Positions 1-5,382 of a DNA stretch of 5,382 nucleotides are shown here, piece after piece. Below the pieces are notes generated by a model. It saw only the letters and a program-made list of their open reading frames with translations, was not told the DNA's origin and ran no database searches. Source of the stretch: CAG-488 sp963625295 (lineage in GTDB: Bacteria; Bacillota; Clostridia; Oscillospirales; Acutalibacteraceae); assembly GCA_963625295.1 (NCBI GenBank), contig CAVFTC010000106.1:1-5382 (forward strand), written 5' to 3'. Position 1 is the stretch's first letter. Every line of letters starts with the position of its first letter. Made by a program: the position numbers and the translations under genes.

Positions 1-18
1 AAATCTTACTGCGCAATT

Positions 19-37
19 CGCACACCCCAATTGTGCG
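19..37 (-). other. Weak hairpin downstream of the oxidoreductase gene (possible 3' end signal)
   Basis: Just past the stop codon of the minus-strand oxidoreductase gene there is a 6-bp perfect inverted repeat (CGCACA at 19-24, TGTGCG at 32-37) with a 7-nt loop. An overlapping alternative pairs 11-18 with 29-36 (8 bp, one G-U). On the minus strand no T-tract follows either stem, so this is not a convincing rho-independent terminator. It could be a weak 3'-end structure, or the real terminator may lie beyond the window edge. Confidence 0.25.
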
Positions 38-45
38 GTATTGCC

Positions 46-1386
46 CTAAAATCTATATTTGATTGATTCAAAGAACTCGTTGTAATGACCTGCCCATTTT
101 TCTACGGACTCACGGTCGTATTTCGTTGGGAACAGCGGCTCGACGAGCTTTTCTCTGCCGAACCATGCAACCGCCTTCAGCCCTTTGTTTCTCAGCTCTG
201 GCATACCGTTGAGAAGCTTCAGCTTGTTCTTTATCGACGAAACAATGCCGCTTTTTTTGATATGCTCGGTTTTGTCTGCGTTAAGCTCGGCGATACCCTC
301 GTCGTTAAGGATTCCGCTGGCAAAAAAGTCGCTGACATCCTTTGCTGTCAAATACGGGAGCAGATTTTTTTCAAGTGCAACAATGCACGCTCCGAAGCCA
401 ACCTCGCTGAAAAAATCATGCTCATATTTCCAAAGCGTGTCGCAGTTGAAAAGACCGTTTGTGTCCTCCTCAACCGCTCTTGCGAGAATTGTTCCGGCTT
501 TGATTGAATAACCGATTCCCGAACCCTTGAGCGGAATTGTCATGCACGCACTGTCGCCCACGGCGGCATATCCGTCGGCAACGAAAACCGCCAGCGGCTG
601 ACGAACGGGAATATCGACGACCTTGCCTCCTCGAATAAGCTCACGGCCGACATGCTCATTGCGTTCGCAAACAAAATCAAGCTCCGCCTTTATATCCTCC
701 TCGGTCACTTCGCCGAATCTTGCAATGAGGATATCCGCACTGTCAGGCTCTGTGATGAGCCATGTGAAGCCAACCGTTCCGTCTGCGTTGACATATACAT
801 AATATCTGTGCTCCGGGTCGGGCTTGCCCTCAATCCTGTTATAATACGCACGGTAAACATGAAGCCTGTCAAAGCTGCCAAGCTCCTTTTGAATGCAGGT
901 AAAATCGGGCAAATTGCGGCGCAGGGGAGAGTCTATACCGCAGGCGTCGATGACGAGGTCGCCGAGCCTTATTCCCTGTGAGGTCATTATGCCGATAATG
1001 CGGCTTCCGAGAACGACAGGTTCACGAACCTCACAGCCAAACTCAAAATTTACACCGACCTTTTCGCAAAGGTCTATTAGAAATGCCAAAAGCTCACGCC
1101 TCTCAACGATGAGCGTTGATGCGCCCTTCTCCTCGGGAAGCGTAAACGGTTCAACCGTTTCGTCAATCGGAACGATGGTTATTACATTGTTCGGAGCGTG
1201 CCAGCTTTCGGGATACTCAATTCCGGCATAGTCGAAAAATGCGGCATCCACGGGATCTTTTTGATCGTAACCGAGGTTTTCACGGGCATAACGCTCATAA
1301 ACTGTAACCTTGTGACCGAGCTGTGCAAGCTTCCATGCGGCAACCAAACCGCCGTGACCGGCTCCGGCAACAATAATTTCAGACAT
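46..1386 (-). CDS. NAD(P)/FAD-dependent oxidoreductase, geranylgeranyl reductase/FixC-like class
   Basis: This 446-residue protein is predicted to be a soluble cytosolic flavoprotein; I see no signal peptide or membrane segment. Seen in sequence: an N-terminal Rossmann dinucleotide-binding motif GAGHGG (G8, G10, G13), with acidic E31 closing the second beta strand (VTVYER) to bind the FAD ribose. A central DACGIDS segment (147-153) resembles the D-x-x-G element of this superfamily. A second FAD motif, GDSA (G277, D278) followed by PLKGSGIGYSIKAG, resembles the phosphate-binding GD motif of geranylgeranyl reductases, FixC and the flavin monooxygenase/halogenase relatives. A GFTWLI segment sits where prenyl reductases carry the YxWxFP substrate motif, but the match is incomplete. 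The substrate is therefore not predictable; lipid or prenyl reduction and aromatic hydroxylation are both open. Two adjacent ATGs exist (1389 and 1386). The second is preferred because its Shine-Dalgarno spacing is 7 nt, as in pheS and pheT. The gene is monocistronic within the window and divergent from pheST. Confidence 0.85.
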   Translation of the reverse strand: MSEIIVAGAGHGGLVAAWKLAQLGHKVTVYERYARENLGYDQKDPVDAAFFDYAGIEYPESWHAPNNVITIVPIDETVEPFTLPEEKGASTLIVERRELLAFLIDLCEKVGVNFEFGCEVREPVVLGSRIIGIMTSQGIRLGDLVIDACGIDSPLRRNLPDFTCIQKELGSFDRLHVYRAYYNRIEGKPDPEHRYYVYVNADGTVGFTWLITEPDSADILIARFGEVTEEDIKAELDFVCERNEHVGRELIRGGKVVDIPVRQPLAVFVADGYAAVGDSACMTIPLKGSGIGYSIKAGTILARAVEEDTNGLFNCDTLWKYEHDFFSEVGFGACIVALEKNLLPYLTAKDVSDFFASGILNDEGIAELNADKTEHIKKSGIVSSIKNKLKLLNGMPELRNKGLKAVAWFGREKLVEPLFPTKYDRESVEKWAGHYNEFFESIKYRF

Positions 1387-1391
1387 CATAG

Positions 1392-1398
1392 CACCTCT
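1392..1398 (-). promoter_or_regulatory. Ribosome binding site of the oxidoreductase gene
   Basis: The minus strand reads AGAGGTG here. Measured from AGAGG (1394-1398) the gap is 4 nt to the first ATG (ending at 1389) and 7 nt to the second (ending at 1386). The pheS and pheT sites in this window both use 7 nt, which favours the second ATG as the main start. Confidence 0.7.
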
Positions 1399-1425
1399 TT
1401 TCAGTGATTATGTAATCTTGTCATA

Positions 1426-1454
1426 ATTATATCCAAATTCAAAGCTTGTGTCAA
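1426..1454 (-). promoter_or_regulatory. Sigma-A promoter of the oxidoreductase gene (perfect consensus)
   Basis: Read on the minus strand, TTGACA (1454-1449) is followed after exactly 17 bp by TATAAT (1431-1426). Both hexamers match the housekeeping sigma consensus at all 12 positions. Transcription should begin near 1419, giving a leader of about 30 nt that contains only the ribosome binding site, with no room for a riboswitch. No clear operator overlaps it. Unless repressed by a protein, this should be a strong, largely constitutive promoter. Confidence 0.88.
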
Positions 1455-1520
1455 CGCCGAACAAAACAATAATTGCATATTGTAAAAAACGGGTCGTTTG
1501 CAGATTTAGTCGGATATCCC

Positions 1521-1549
1521 TTGACAAAAGCGAGTTAAGGTGTTAAGAT
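1521..1549 (+). promoter_or_regulatory. Sigma-A promoter of the pheST operon with extended -10
   Basis: TTGACA (1521-1526), a 17-bp spacer and TAAGAT (1544-1549) form the promoter. The TGT at 1541-1543 supplies a TG-n extended -10 element that can compensate for the one mismatch in the -10 box. Transcription would start near 1556, directly ahead of the T-box leader. The -35 box lies about 66 bp from the -35 of the divergent oxidoreductase promoter, so the two do not overlap. Confidence 0.85.
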
Positions 1550-1749
1550 AGTCCGTGACGATACACGGTGAAGGTGTGTAAGTAGTTTTTGTCAGGCTAA
1601 GCAAAGAGAGCGGCTGTCATCGGCTGAGAGCGCCGCCTTACGGGCAGAAACGAATTTCAGCATCGGAGTGGCCTGCGAAAGCATTGATTAAGCAGGGCGT
1701 TCCCGTCCGCATCATGACGGTTAATGAGCGCGAAGCCAAGGCTTCGAAT

Positions 1750-1780
1750 ATGGGTGGTACCACGGTTTATCCCGTCCCAT
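1750..1780 (+). promoter_or_regulatory. T-box antiterminator helix
   Basis: ATGGG (1750-1754) pairs with CCCAT (1776-1780) to give helix A1. UGGUACC (1755-1761) is the 7-nt bulge that captures the tRNA 3' end. ACGG (1762-1765) pairs with CCGT (1772-1775) to give helix A2, capped by TTTATC. The 3' arm (1771-1780) is the same segment used as the 5' arm of the terminator, so the two structures are mutually exclusive. Confidence 0.92.
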
Positions 1781-1820
1781 AACAGGATCTCGGTCTTGTT
1801 ATCGGACGGGTTTTATTTTT
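1771..1820 (+). terminator. Regulated rho-independent terminator of the pheST T-box
   Basis: CCCGTCC (1771-1777) pairs with GGACGGG (1804-1810). After a C/C mismatch, ATAACA (1779-1784) pairs with TGTTAT (1797-1802), and the helix continues through G-U-containing pairs to a CTCG loop. The tract TTTTATTTTT (1811-1820) follows. It forms when tRNA-Phe is charged, ending transcription 17 nt before the pheS start. Confidence 0.93.
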
Positions 1821-1824
1821 ATTC

Positions 1825-1830
1825 AGGAGG
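1825..1830 (+). promoter_or_regulatory. pheS ribosome binding site
   Basis: A perfect AGGAGG sits 7 nt before the ATG at 1838. It lies outside the terminator hairpin, so regulation acts on transcription and not by hiding this site. It also decides the start: an in-frame ATG at 1724 lies inside the T-box leader and has no such site. Confidence 0.9.
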
Positions 1831-1837
1831 TTATGAA

Positions 1838-2890
1838 ATGGCAGAACAAATTGAATTGCTCAAAAAAAGGTTTGAAGACTCTATTTTGCAGGTCAAGGAC
1901 GCTTCCGAGCTGGAAAATCTCAGGGTCAACTTCCTCGGCAAGAGCGGTTTTGTAACAACACTTCTCAAGGGTATGGGCAAGCTCTCACCCGACGAGAAAA
2001 AGACAATGGGTCAGGCGGTCAACACTTTCAAGCAGAGCGTTGCCGACTCGATAAGCAAAAAGGCGGAGGAGCTTCATAAGCTTGCACTCAAGAAGGAGCT
2101 TGAAATGACTCCGGAATTCGATGTTTCGGTTCCCACCGAGCTTGCAAGAGGCTCATATCATCCGATTACGCTGGTTCAGCGTCAGTGCGAAAATGTGTTC
2201 AAGTCGATGGGCTTCACCGTTGAGGATTACAGCGAGGTCGTAACGGACTACGAGTGCTTCGAGTCGCTCAATATTCCTAAATTCCATCCCGCTCGTGATA
2301 TGCAGGACACCTATTATCTGACAAACGGTCAGCTTCTCAAGTCGCAGACCTCTGCGGCTCAGAATGCTATCTATAAAAAATATAAGGATCAGCTCATCAA
2401 CGAGGGCAAGCCGATCAAGGCTGTTTTCCCGGGCAGATGCTTCCGTAACGAGAGCACCGACGCCTGCCACGAAAACACATTCTTCCAGATGGAGGGCGTT
2501 ATGGTCGGCAAGGATATTTCAATATCCAACCTCATCTTCTTCATGAAAACCATGCTTTCCGAGGTTTTCCAAAGAGACATCAAGGTTCGTCTGCGTCCGG
2601 GCTTTTTCCCGTTCGTTGAACCCGGCTTTGAGCTTGATATCAACTGCCTTATCTGCGGTGGCGAGGGCTGTCCGTCCTGCAAGCACAGCGGCTGGCTTGA
2701 GCTTTGCCCCTGCGGAATGATTCACCCGAATGTGCTCAGAGAGGGCGGTATTGATCCCGACGAATACACCGGCTTCGCATTCGGTCTCGGTCTTACCAGA
2801 CTTGCAATGATGAAGTACGGCATAAAGGATATCCGTGATCTCAACAGCGGCGCTCTTGTAAATCTTGAGCAGTTCACGGACGACGAATAA
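1838..2890 (+). CDS. pheS: Phenylalanine--tRNA ligase alpha subunit, divergent variant
   Basis: This is the catalytic subunit of the alpha2-beta2 phenylalanyl-tRNA synthetase, which activates Phe with ATP and charges tRNA-Phe in the cytosol. It has 350 residues, normal for the family. Residues 1-90 form the coiled-coil tRNA-binding arm, with the family segment LGKSGFVTTLLKGMGKLSP. The class II core follows: HPARD with DTYYL, PGRCFRNE (motif 2 arginines R200/R203), DACHE, FFQMEG (Q217, E219), FFPFVEPG (F257, F259 lining the Phe pocket), a CxxCx4CxxC cluster (C270, C273, C278, C281; possible metal site), GWLEL, CGMIHPNVL, and motif 3 GFAFGLGLTRLAM (A314, R321). Several usually near-invariant positions differ: LLRTHTS is LLKSQTS (168-172), FHQ is FFQ, and G-x-G-x-E-R is G-L-G-L-T-R. 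The framework is intact, so it is probably functional but of an atypical lineage. It is expressed with pheT from a T-box-controlled transcript. Confidence 0.96.
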   Translation: MAEQIELLKKRFEDSILQVKDASELENLRVNFLGKSGFVTTLLKGMGKLSPDEKKTMGQAVNTFKQSVADSISKKAEELHKLALKKELEMTPEFDVSVPTELARGSYHPITLVQRQCENVFKSMGFTVEDYSEVVTDYECFESLNIPKFHPARDMQDTYYLTNGQLLKSQTSAAQNAIYKKYKDQLINEGKPIKAVFPGRCFRNESTDACHENTFFQMEGVMVGKDISISNLIFFMKTMLSEVFQRDIKVRLRPGFFPFVEPGFELDINCLICGGEGCPSCKHSGWLELCPCGMIHPNVLREGGIDPDEYTGFAFGLGLTRLAMMKYGIKDIRDLNSGALVNLEQFTDDE

Positions 2891-2895
2891 GGAGG
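2889..2895 (+). promoter_or_regulatory. pheT ribosome binding site
   Basis: AAGGAGG overlaps the last two bases of the pheS stop codon and lies 7 nt before the pheT ATG. This arrangement favours matched production of the two subunits. Confidence 0.88.
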
Positions 2896-2902
2896 CAGAA
2901 CA

Positions 2903-5263
2903 ATGTTTATTTCAATTAACTGGATCAAAGATTTCGTTGACCTTTCGGGTCTTGACATCAATGAGCTTATTCATCAGTTCTCCCTGTCCACCGCCGAGGT
3001 TGAAAACGAAATTTTCTACAAGGGCAGCGACATCGGCGGAGTCGTTGTTGCCGAAATTAAATCCGTCGAGGAGCACCCCGAGTCGAAGAAGCTTCATCTT
3101 CTCAAGGTCGATGCCGGCGACGGTCAGCTCACGGATGTTGTTTGTGGAGCGCCGAATGTAAGAGTCGGAATGAAAACGGCTTTTGCAAAGGTTGGCGCAA
3201 GGCTTGGTGAGATTGAGATAGCGCCAAGACCGCTTGCAGGCTATATGTCAAACGGTATGTGCTGCTCGGAGAAGGAAATTGGCATGAGCGACGACAATTC
3301 GGGCATTATGGAGCTTGACGAGAGCCTTGCAAACGGCACGGACATCAAGGATGTTTTTGCCATTGACGATATCATTTTTGAGGTTGACAACAAGTCGCTG
3401 ACAAACCGTCCCGACCTTTGGGGTCACTACGGAATTGCAAGAGAGTTTGCCGCTCTGGCAGGCAGACCGCTCAAGGAGCTTGACACGGTTGACCTCAGCC
3501 AATATAAGAATTTGCCGAAGGTGGACATGAAGATCGAGGATCCCCTCTGCTACAGATATTCCTGCCTTCAGTTTGAAAATATCACAAGAAATGTCAGCCC
3601 GGCGAACATGAGAATCCGTCTTTATTACTGCGGAATGAGAGCGATCAACTTCCTCGCCGACCTGACCAACTATCTCATGCTTGAAATGGGTCAGCCGATG
3701 CACGCTTTCGACTCCAGAAGGGTTGAAAAAATCAGAATCAAGAGATTTGATACCCCGTTTGAGTTCAAGACCCTTGACGGCGTTGAAAGACACATTGACG
3801 AGAACACGCTGATGATTTGCAACGACAACACACCCGTCGCTATCGCAGGCATCATGGGTGGACTTGATTCGGAAATCGTTGACGATACACACTCGCTTAC
3901 GCTTGAGTCGGCAACCTTTGACGCTGTTTCGGTCAGAAAATCCTCGGCTCGTCTTGCTCACAGAACCGACGCCTCCATGCGTTACGAAAAGAGCCTTGAC
4001 CCCGAAATGACGGTTACAGCCGTTGCCCGTTTTGTTAAACTTCTCAGCGACTTTGATTCGGGCGTAAAGGTAACATCGAGCCTTACGGATGAGTATGCTC
4101 ACAAATTTGACGATGTTGAGCTTAGCTTCGACAAGAAATTTGTTGACCGTTATACGGGTATTGAAATTGACAACGACACTATCGTCAAGACCCTTACTGC
4201 ACTCGGATTTAAGGTCATGCTTGACGGCGACGATTTCACCGTTGATGTTCCGAGCTGGAGAGCAACAAAGGATGTTACGCTCAAAGCCGATATTATCGAA
4301 GAAATCACAAGAATTTACGGCTATGACAATTTCGATGTTCACACGGCGGCTGCTCCGCTTTATCCCGTTCGTCCGTTTGCCGAAAAGAGCATTGAGGACA
4401 AGCTGAAGGATATTCTTGTCAAGGAATTCGGACTTCATGAGGTTCATTCATACATTTGGGAGTACACCGATGAGTACAAAAAGCTCGGCATTGCAACAGA
4501 GCCAAACATTAAGCTTGCCAATGCGACCAATCCGAACATTGAAACAATAAGAAGCTCGATGATTCCGACACAGCTTTGTCAGGTTAAATCGAATTTCTCC
4601 TATGCTCCGTCCTTCGGAATTTTTGAGATAGGACGAGTTGTTGACGGCGTTGATGAGAATAATCTCTGCCGTGAGCACAAGAAGCTTGCAATCACGCTTT
4701 ACAGCAAGACCGAGACAGCCGAGGAGCTTTATTTCAAGCTTATCAACATGATTTCGGTTGCCGTTGACGACATCAAGCACAAGAGTCTTTCCTTTAAGGC
4801 GAAGAGCACCGAGCTTAATTACATCCACCCGAAGAATTATAACGCAATCATTTGCGACGGCAAGGAGCTTGGCGTTATCGGCGTTGTTCACCCCGAGGTT
4901 CTCAGAAATATCGACAAGAAAGCAAGCGTTGTTTTCCTTGAAATGGATGTAAAAGACCTTGTTGCTGTCGAGAACGCAGGCATAAAGTATACCGAAGCCT
5001 CAAAATATCCGTCAATCGAGGTTGATGTCACCTTTGTTACCGACACCTTCAAGCCGATCAAAGAGGTTATCGAGCTTATCAATTCCGAGCTTATCAAAAA
5101 GACCTCGGTCGTTGATACCTATCAGGACGCAGGCGGCAAGTCAATAACGATAAGAATCGTGTTCTCACACCCCGAAAGAACCCTTGTTAAGGACGAGGTT
5201 ATGGCAATCGTCAACGACCTCATCGCCAAGCTTGAGAGCAAAGGCATTAACATGAAATCATAA
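2903..5263 (+). CDS. pheT: Phenylalanine--tRNA ligase beta subunit
   Basis: This is the beta subunit of phenylalanyl-tRNA synthetase; it binds tRNA, proofreads mischarged tRNA and completes the heterotetramer with PheS. It has 786 residues, close to the usual bacterial length of about 800. Domain order: N-terminal segment; OB-fold tRNA-binding domain (about 45-152, with the HPESKKLHLLKVDAGD and VVCGAPNV signatures); B3/B4 editing domain (about 205-375, with NYLMLEMGQPMHAFD carrying H267, AGIMGG, and RTDASMRYE at 354-362); B5 domain (about 405-475, VPSWR and D463/E466/E467 ahead of RIYGYD); catalytic-like core (about 490-690); C-terminal FDX-ACB anticodon-binding domain (about 696-786). The linker at 163-177 reads NKSLTNRPDLWGHYG where many bacterial PheT have TPNRGDCLSHLG. 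The ACB entry reads KYPSIEVDVTFV, with V707 where an arginine is usual. It sits 12 nt after pheS and is followed by a strong terminator, so the operon appears to be just pheST. Confidence 0.97.
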   Translation: MFISINWIKDFVDLSGLDINELIHQFSLSTAEVENEIFYKGSDIGGVVVAEIKSVEEHPESKKLHLLKVDAGDGQLTDVVCGAPNVRVGMKTAFAKVGARLGEIEIAPRPLAGYMSNGMCCSEKEIGMSDDNSGIMELDESLANGTDIKDVFAIDDIIFEVDNKSLTNRPDLWGHYGIAREFAALAGRPLKELDTVDLSQYKNLPKVDMKIEDPLCYRYSCLQFENITRNVSPANMRIRLYYCGMRAINFLADLTNYLMLEMGQPMHAFDSRRVEKIRIKRFDTPFEFKTLDGVERHIDENTLMICNDNTPVAIAGIMGGLDSEIVDDTHSLTLESATFDAVSVRKSSARLAHRTDASMRYEKSLDPEMTVTAVARFVKLLSDFDSGVKVTSSLTDEYAHKFDDVELSFDKKFVDRYTGIEIDNDTIVKTLTALGFKVMLDGDDFTVDVPSWRATKDVTLKADIIEEITRIYGYDNFDVHTAAAPLYPVRPFAEKSIEDKLKDILVKEFGLHEVHSYIWEYTDEYKKLGIATEPNIKLANATNPNIETIRSSMIPTQLCQVKSNFSYAPSFGIFEIGRVVDGVDENNLCREHKKLAITLYSKTETAEELYFKLINMISVAVDDIKHKSLSFKAKSTELNYIHPKNYNAIICDGKELGVIGVVHPEVLRNIDKKASVVFLEMDVKDLVAVENAGIKYTEASKYPSIEVDVTFVTDTFKPIKEVIELINSELIKKTSVVDTYQDAGGKSITIRIVFSHPERTLVKDEVMAIVNDLIAKLESKGINMKS

Positions 5264-5280
5264 ATTCAATATGAAATAAA

Positions 5281-5319
5281 AACGGGACTGTCGCACTCAG
5301 CACAGTCCCGTTCTTTTTT
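5281..5319. terminator. Rho-independent terminator between convergent pheT and ychF
   Basis: AACGGGACTGT (5281-5291) and ACAGTCCCGTT (5302-5312) form a perfect 11-bp stem with a 10-nt loop, followed by CTTTTTT on the plus strand. It starts 18 nt after the pheT stop. On the minus strand the same stem is followed by TTTATTTC, so it can also stop transcription coming from the convergent gene at the right edge. Confidence 0.95.
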
Positions 5320-5329
5320 ACAAACAAAA

Positions 5330-5382
5330 TCAGACATTAAAGAGGAAGTGGACGATGTCGCCGTCCTTCATGATGTACTCCT
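5330..5382 (-). CDS. ychF: YchF/Obg-like ATPase, C-terminal end only (partial)
   Basis: Reading the minus strand from the window edge gives EYIMKDGDIVHFLFNV followed by TGA (stop at 5330-5332). The pattern (Y-I/V-V-x-DGD-x-x-x-F-x-FNV-stop) is the characteristic C-terminus of the TGS domain that ends YchF, a ribosome-associated P-loop ATPase of the Obg/OLA1 family linked to translation and oxidative stress response. Only 16 residues are visible, so the G domain and the NxxE motif that define YchF cannot be checked. The gene converges on pheT and shares its bidirectional terminator, which begins 11 bases beyond its stop codon. Another TGS-domain protein is the main alternative, but the FNV end strongly favours YchF. 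Confidence 0.8.
   Translation of the reverse strand, partial: EYIMKDGDIVHFLFNV

Larger units (their letters stand above)
1556..1820 (+). promoter_or_regulatory. T-box riboswitch, tRNA-Phe specific, controlling pheST
   Basis: This leader RNA senses the ratio of uncharged to charged tRNA-Phe and decides between termination and read-through into pheST. Seen in sequence: Stem I is closed by CAGGC (1593-1597) pairing with GCCTG (1671-1675). It contains the AGAGAG motif (1605-1610) and a distal GC-rich hairpin (about 1610-1636). The specifier region reads GAATTTCAG, placing a UUC Phe codon at 1656-1658 followed by the usual purine (A1659). Between Stem I and the T-box lie a GCG...CCGTC/GACGG...CGC hairpin (1697-1731, with TTAATGAG on its 3' side) and a CGAAGC/GCTTCG hairpin (1731-1746). 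The T-box sequence is at 1751-1765. Its UGGU (1755-1758) is complementary to the ACCA end expected of tRNA-Phe with discriminator A73. Before Stem I there is a 6-bp hairpin (1561-1566 with 1574-1579). Helix limits are hand-folded; specificity and class are secure. Confidence 0.95.

Noticed and set aside
1..45. A rho-independent terminator for the oxidoreductase gene
   Set aside because: A short hairpin is present, but no T-run follows it on the minus strand; it is listed only as a weak structure.
85..507. Plus-strand open frame inside the oxidoreductase gene
   Set aside because: It is antisense to a gene with clear FAD-binding motifs and has no recognisable domain or Shine-Dalgarno site.
1467..1499. 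Short inverted repeats (CAAT-A-ATTG at 1467-1475; AAACG-GGT-CGTTT at 1487-1499) between the divergent promoters
   Set aside because: Stems of 4-5 bp in AT-rich DNA are expected by chance. They overlap neither promoter box, so I do not call them operators, though a repressor site cannot be excluded.
1724..1837. In-frame 38-codon upstream extension of pheS beginning with ATG at 1724
   Set aside because: It runs through the T-box sequence, antiterminator and terminator, has no ribosome binding site, and its residues are unlike any PheS N-terminus. The ATG at 1838 has a perfect AGGAGG at 7 nt and gives a family-length protein.
3248..4447. Long (399-codon) open frame antisense to pheT
   Set aside because: It is the mirror of a strongly coding plus-strand gene, with no ribosome binding site or promoter that I could see and a composition typical of an antisense shadow. 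pheT domain motifs run continuously across the same region.
4448..4891. Open frame antisense to the 3' part of pheT
   Set aside because: Shadow of the pheT core and anticodon-binding region; no independent initiation signals.

Overview
The window looks like a chromosomal segment of a Gram-positive, Clostridia-type bacterium (my best guess is an Oscillospiraceae/Ruminococcus-like gut anaerobe). The reasons are a tRNA-Phe-responsive T-box leader in front of pheST, strong AGGAGG-type ribosome binding sites with 7-nt spacers, near-consensus sigma-A promoters, roughly balanced GC, and protein sequences of clostridial character. The taxonomic call is inference. No mobile element, CRISPR array, tRNA or rRNA gene was seen.

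Layout. Positions 1-45 are the downstream flank of the first gene and hold only a weak hairpin. Positions 46-1386 (minus strand) encode a flavin-dependent oxidoreductase of the geranylgeranyl-reductase/FixC-like class with unknown substrate. The 1387-1837 intergenic region is a divergent control region. It holds a minus-strand promoter with perfect TTGACA/TATAAT boxes and a 17-bp spacer, a plus-strand extended -10 promoter, and then a complete T-box riboswitch (about 1556-1820). The T-box has a UUC (Phe) specifier, a UGGU acceptor-binding bulge and mutually exclusive antiterminator and terminator hairpins. Then come pheS (1838-2890) and pheT (2903-5263), 12 nt apart, and a strong rho-independent hairpin (5281-5319) that is usable from both sides. 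The last 53 bases are the C-terminal end of a minus-strand gene whose 16 visible residues match the end of the YchF/Obg-like ATPase TGS domain.

How the genes work together. PheS and PheT form the heterotetrameric phenylalanyl-tRNA synthetase. The leader lets uncharged tRNA-Phe turn on synthesis of the enzyme that charges it. The oxidoreductase and ychF are transcribed away from, or towards, pheST as separate units, and nothing in the sequence ties them functionally to it.

The window is mostly ordinary housekeeping DNA and I do not see a new system in it. The most interesting points are an atypical PheS/PheT pair, with several substitutions in normally near-invariant motifs but the core catalytic framework retained, and an oxidoreductase of undefined substrate under a perfect-consensus promoter.
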